DNA from: Gaeumannomyces sp. JS-464
Lineage: Eukaryota; Ascomycota; Sordariomycetes; Magnaporthales; Magnaporthaceae
NCBI GenBank assembly: GCA_002197995.1
Contig: NGZR01000001.1
Location: forward strand, 7,316,001-7,380,000
DNA: 64,000 nt
Reading direction: 5' to 3'
The stretch's first letter is position 1, and the number at the start of each line of letters is the position of its first letter. A model generated the notes under the pieces. That model was not told where the DNA came from. It did not search any database and saw only the letters and a list, made by a program, of their open reading frames with translations. Both the position numbers and the translations under genes were made by a program. Positions 61,538 to 64,000 of the stretch are shown piece by piece.

Positions 61538-63910
61538 ATGTCGTCCAGCACCGCCAGACCCTTCCCCGACGGCAACAAGAGGGCAAATGGCGCGGCCGCA
61601 GACCGCGCAGGCCCCCAGAGGCCCCGCGTGAGCGCCAACGACAGCTTCAGGAGCGACCGCGACCCACGCTACAGGGAGGCGTCGCCGCAGCCCGGTCTCC
61701 AGTCCAGTTTCTCCTCCACGTCCACCTCCCACAAACGCTCTGCCTCGGGCAACCTGCGCCCCTCCAGCAGGACCGTCGAGGAGCGTCGAACCGAGAAGAC
61801 CCATGTGACGACGCGCGAGACTGTGGTGTCCCGCACTCGCAGTCCCACTCGTCGCGCCCAGCCGCCGCCCCAGGACAAGCCGAGGGCCAGCGACACGGGC
61901 AAGCACAGGGTCGTCGCCGACCCCCGACCGCGCGAGCCCAGGCCTGAGCCGCCCCAGGCCGTCTGGGAACCCGAGGCCACCCTGCTCCCCCATACGACGG
62001 CCCCGCTGGCCTCGCGTATATCCATCCCGCCCCTGACCTCCCAGCAGCCGGCGCCCCTCCAGCCGCTGCCGCTCCACGACATAGCCCTTGCCGCCCAAGA
62101 GGCTCTGATACTCGAGGACCTGCTGTTCGTCCTCATGGGCATTGAGGGCCAGTACATTCGCTACGCCAAGGTCTACAACCCGGACGAGGAGCGCGACCGC
62201 CTCGCGGGGCCAACCTTCAAGATACTCCCGGGGCTCGACCCGAGTCTCCAGGATTTGACCGTATCCATGCTCGGCATGGCAACACATTACTCGGCGCTCA
62301 TGGCCTTCGTTGACGTGCAGAGCAGACGAGTTCGGATCCGTGAACCATGCGCTGTGCGCCTCGATACGGAAGCTCTTGCAGGACTACCTGGTGCTGATCG
62401 CGCAGCTGGAGACCCAGTTCCTGACGGATGACGCATTCACGCTACACGTCCTCAACATCCACCTGCTGCCCACCAGCCACATGATGCTCCAGCTGCATGA
62501 CTTGGCGCACGAGCTGCTCAAGAAGAACGCCCTCCTCGATGAAGAGAGCGATGACTCGGCCGACGACGAGGACACTGATTATGACAACATCGTCAACCGG
62601 CTGAGGGAGGGCGGCGACATCATGCCAGGAAGCATGGCGGCAAAGAAGATCTCCAAGGGCGGTGCGGTTCTGGCCATAATAACGGCGAGGCTGGAATCCA
62701 TGTCTGGAGACCCGGCTGCGCGGGAAGTCCTAACAACTCTGCTCAGGGATGCCAGCAGGCCCTACATGGCCATGCTCAACGAATGGCTGCATCACGGAGC
62801 TATCAACGACCCTCACTCTGAGTTCCTGGTCAAGGAGCAGAAGAGCATACGACGGGAGCGATTGGAGCAGGACTACACGGATGACTACTGGGAGAAGCGT
62901 TACACTATACGCGACCAGGATGTGCCTGTGCCGCCACAACTGGTGAGCCTAAAGGACAAGGTGCTACTAGCGGGCAAGTACCTGAACGTAGTACGGGAGT
63001 GCGGGGGCGTTGACGTGAGCAAGCAGGTCAAGGACGTGCCGCTCACATTTGACGACCCGCGTTCCTGGACAACGTGCACAACGCCTACGCACACGCTAAC
63101 GAGTCGTTGATGAACCTGCTTCTGACGGCACATTCGCTGCCGGCGCGGCTGCGGTCGATGAAGCACTACTTTTTCCTGGACCCGTCCGACTACTTATTAT
63201 CCACTTCCTCGAGCTCGGGGCGGCGGAGCTTAAGAGGCCCGTCAAGGCGGTCAACACGAGCAAGCTGCAGTCGCTGCTGGACCTGGTACTACGCGCAGCC
63301 GGGAACGGTGGTGTCGCTCGACCCGTTCAAGGAGGACGTCAAGGTGGAGATGAACGAGGTGCCGCTGGTCAAGTCTCTGCAGCGCGTGGTTAACATCACG
63401 GGCATAGAGGCGGGCGAGGCGCTGCAGCCGTTGACCAACCTGCCCAACGAGGCGGACAGGAACGCGGTCGGGTTTAACTGTCTACAGCTGGACTACGCCG
63501 TGCCGTTCCCAGTGTCGCTGGTTATCAGCCGCCGGACGGTGTGGCGGTACCAGGCGCTGTTCCGGTACCTGCTCTCGCTCCGGCACCTTGAGTCGCTGCT
63601 CTCGAACCATTGGCAGACGCACAACCAGTGGGCGCTGTGGACGCGCAAGAGCCCGTCCCGGAGGATAGAGGCCTTCAAGCGACGCGTGCTTACTCTGCGG
63701 GCGCGCATGCTAGTCTTTGTCCAGCAGCTGCTTTACTTTTGCACCGCCGAGGTCATCGAGCCCAACTGGCACAAGTTCATGCAGCGACTCGAGAAGAAGG
63801 AGGGGGCCAAAGGCCTGACTCGGACCGTGGACGAGCTCATGCAGGACCACGTCGACTTCCTCGACACGTGCTTGAAAGAGTGCATGCTTACCAACAGTAA
63901 GCTCCTCAAG
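61538..63910 (+). CDS. Gamma-tubulin complex component 2 (Spc97/Alp4 type), cut by the right edge
   Basis: GCP2 with GCP3 and gamma-tubulin nucleates microtubules at spindle pole bodies. The ATG at 61538 begins a basic Ser/Arg/Pro-rich N-terminus. The GCP N-terminal domain follows (EALILEDLLFVLMGIEGQYI, then VNHALCASIRKLLQDYLVLI and QLETQFLTDD). Further on come GSMAAKKISKGGAVLAI and SDDYWEKRYTIR-type blocks. The GCP C-terminal domain follows (VVNITGIEAGEALQPLTNLP, LDYAVPFPVSLVISRRTVWR, RARMLVFVQQLLYFCTAEVI, DELMQDHVDFLDTCLKECML). Frame breaks lie near 62325 (one extra base), 63060 (one lost), 63193 (one lost) and 63295 (one extra). A donor GTAGGT at 63911 ends the visible coding part; the rest lies outside. 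Confidence 0.92.
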
Positions 63911-64000
63911 GTAGGTCAAGATGTGGCTGCCCAAAACCGCGCGTGTTTTCTATCCATGTCTTTTTGTCTCCCCCCGAGTCCCGTCCGGCCAGGCTCCGAT
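63911..64000 (+). other. Start of an intron of the GCP2 gene
   Basis: GTAGGT at 63911 follows the conserved LTNSKLLK exactly where the reading frame stops making sense. No acceptor is clear before the window ends. Confidence 0.6.

Noticed and set aside
61319..62287. 322-codon open frame antisense to GCP2
   Set aside because: It is a shadow of the GC-rich GCP2 N-terminus and of its promoter.

Overview
The window is nuclear DNA from a filamentous ascomycete (Pezizomycotina, most like Sordariomycetes). The signs are GC-rich coding DNA, short introns of about 60-120 nt with GTATGT/GTAAGT donors and CTAAC/CTGAC branch sites, and fungal-type orthologues throughout: a LIM-RhoGAP, Stu1, a fungal PPR protein and a Zn(II)2Cys6 factor. 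I cannot fix the genus from sequence alone.

Layout, left to right: the tail of an unknown gene (1-162, +); MCM6 replicative helicase (+); SRP68 (-); a mitochondrial PPR protein (+); an Atos/FAM214-like protein (-); the rRNA-processing protein FYV7 (+); a LIM-RhoGAP of the Rga1 type (-); a 5.9 kb gene-free interval; the CLASP STU1 (-); a basic-secretory-protein-family metallopeptidase (+); a membrane-anchored acidic fungal protein (-); a vacuolar Ca2+/H+ exchanger of the VCX1 type (+); the DBP10 RNA helicase (-); a DNAJC8/Spf31-like J protein (+); a small spliced 70-aa gene (-); a MATE transporter (+); a Zn2Cys6 transcription factor (+); the proteasome subunit PUP2 (-); and the gamma-tubulin complex protein GCP2, cut by the right edge (+). 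This is mostly housekeeping: replication, protein targeting, ribosome biogenesis (FYV7, DBP10), the microtubule cytoskeleton (STU1, GCP2), Rho signalling, calcium transport and proteolysis. I see no secondary-metabolite cluster, transposon, rRNA, CRISPR array or convincing tRNA. Long gene-free stretches lie at 21.0-26.9, 34.1-38.1, 47.0-50.2 and 52.4-55.7 kb.

The strongest window-wide signal is that most conserved genes switch reading frame without an intron, at least 25 times in all. Most switches fit the loss of one base, often in a short G or C run, and conserved protein sequence resumes at once in the new frame. PUP2, the MATE transporter, the metallopeptidase and the small gene are intact. 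The simplest reading is residual assembly error rather than decay, because MCM6, DBP10, SRP68 and GCP2 have essential or near-essential yeast counterparts. Gene models below therefore bridge these breaks.

No new multi-gene system is supported. The best candidates for something undescribed are the small two-exon gene at 46621-47045, the acidic membrane-anchored protein at 32822-34061, and the fungal BSP-type metallopeptidase without a visible signal peptide.
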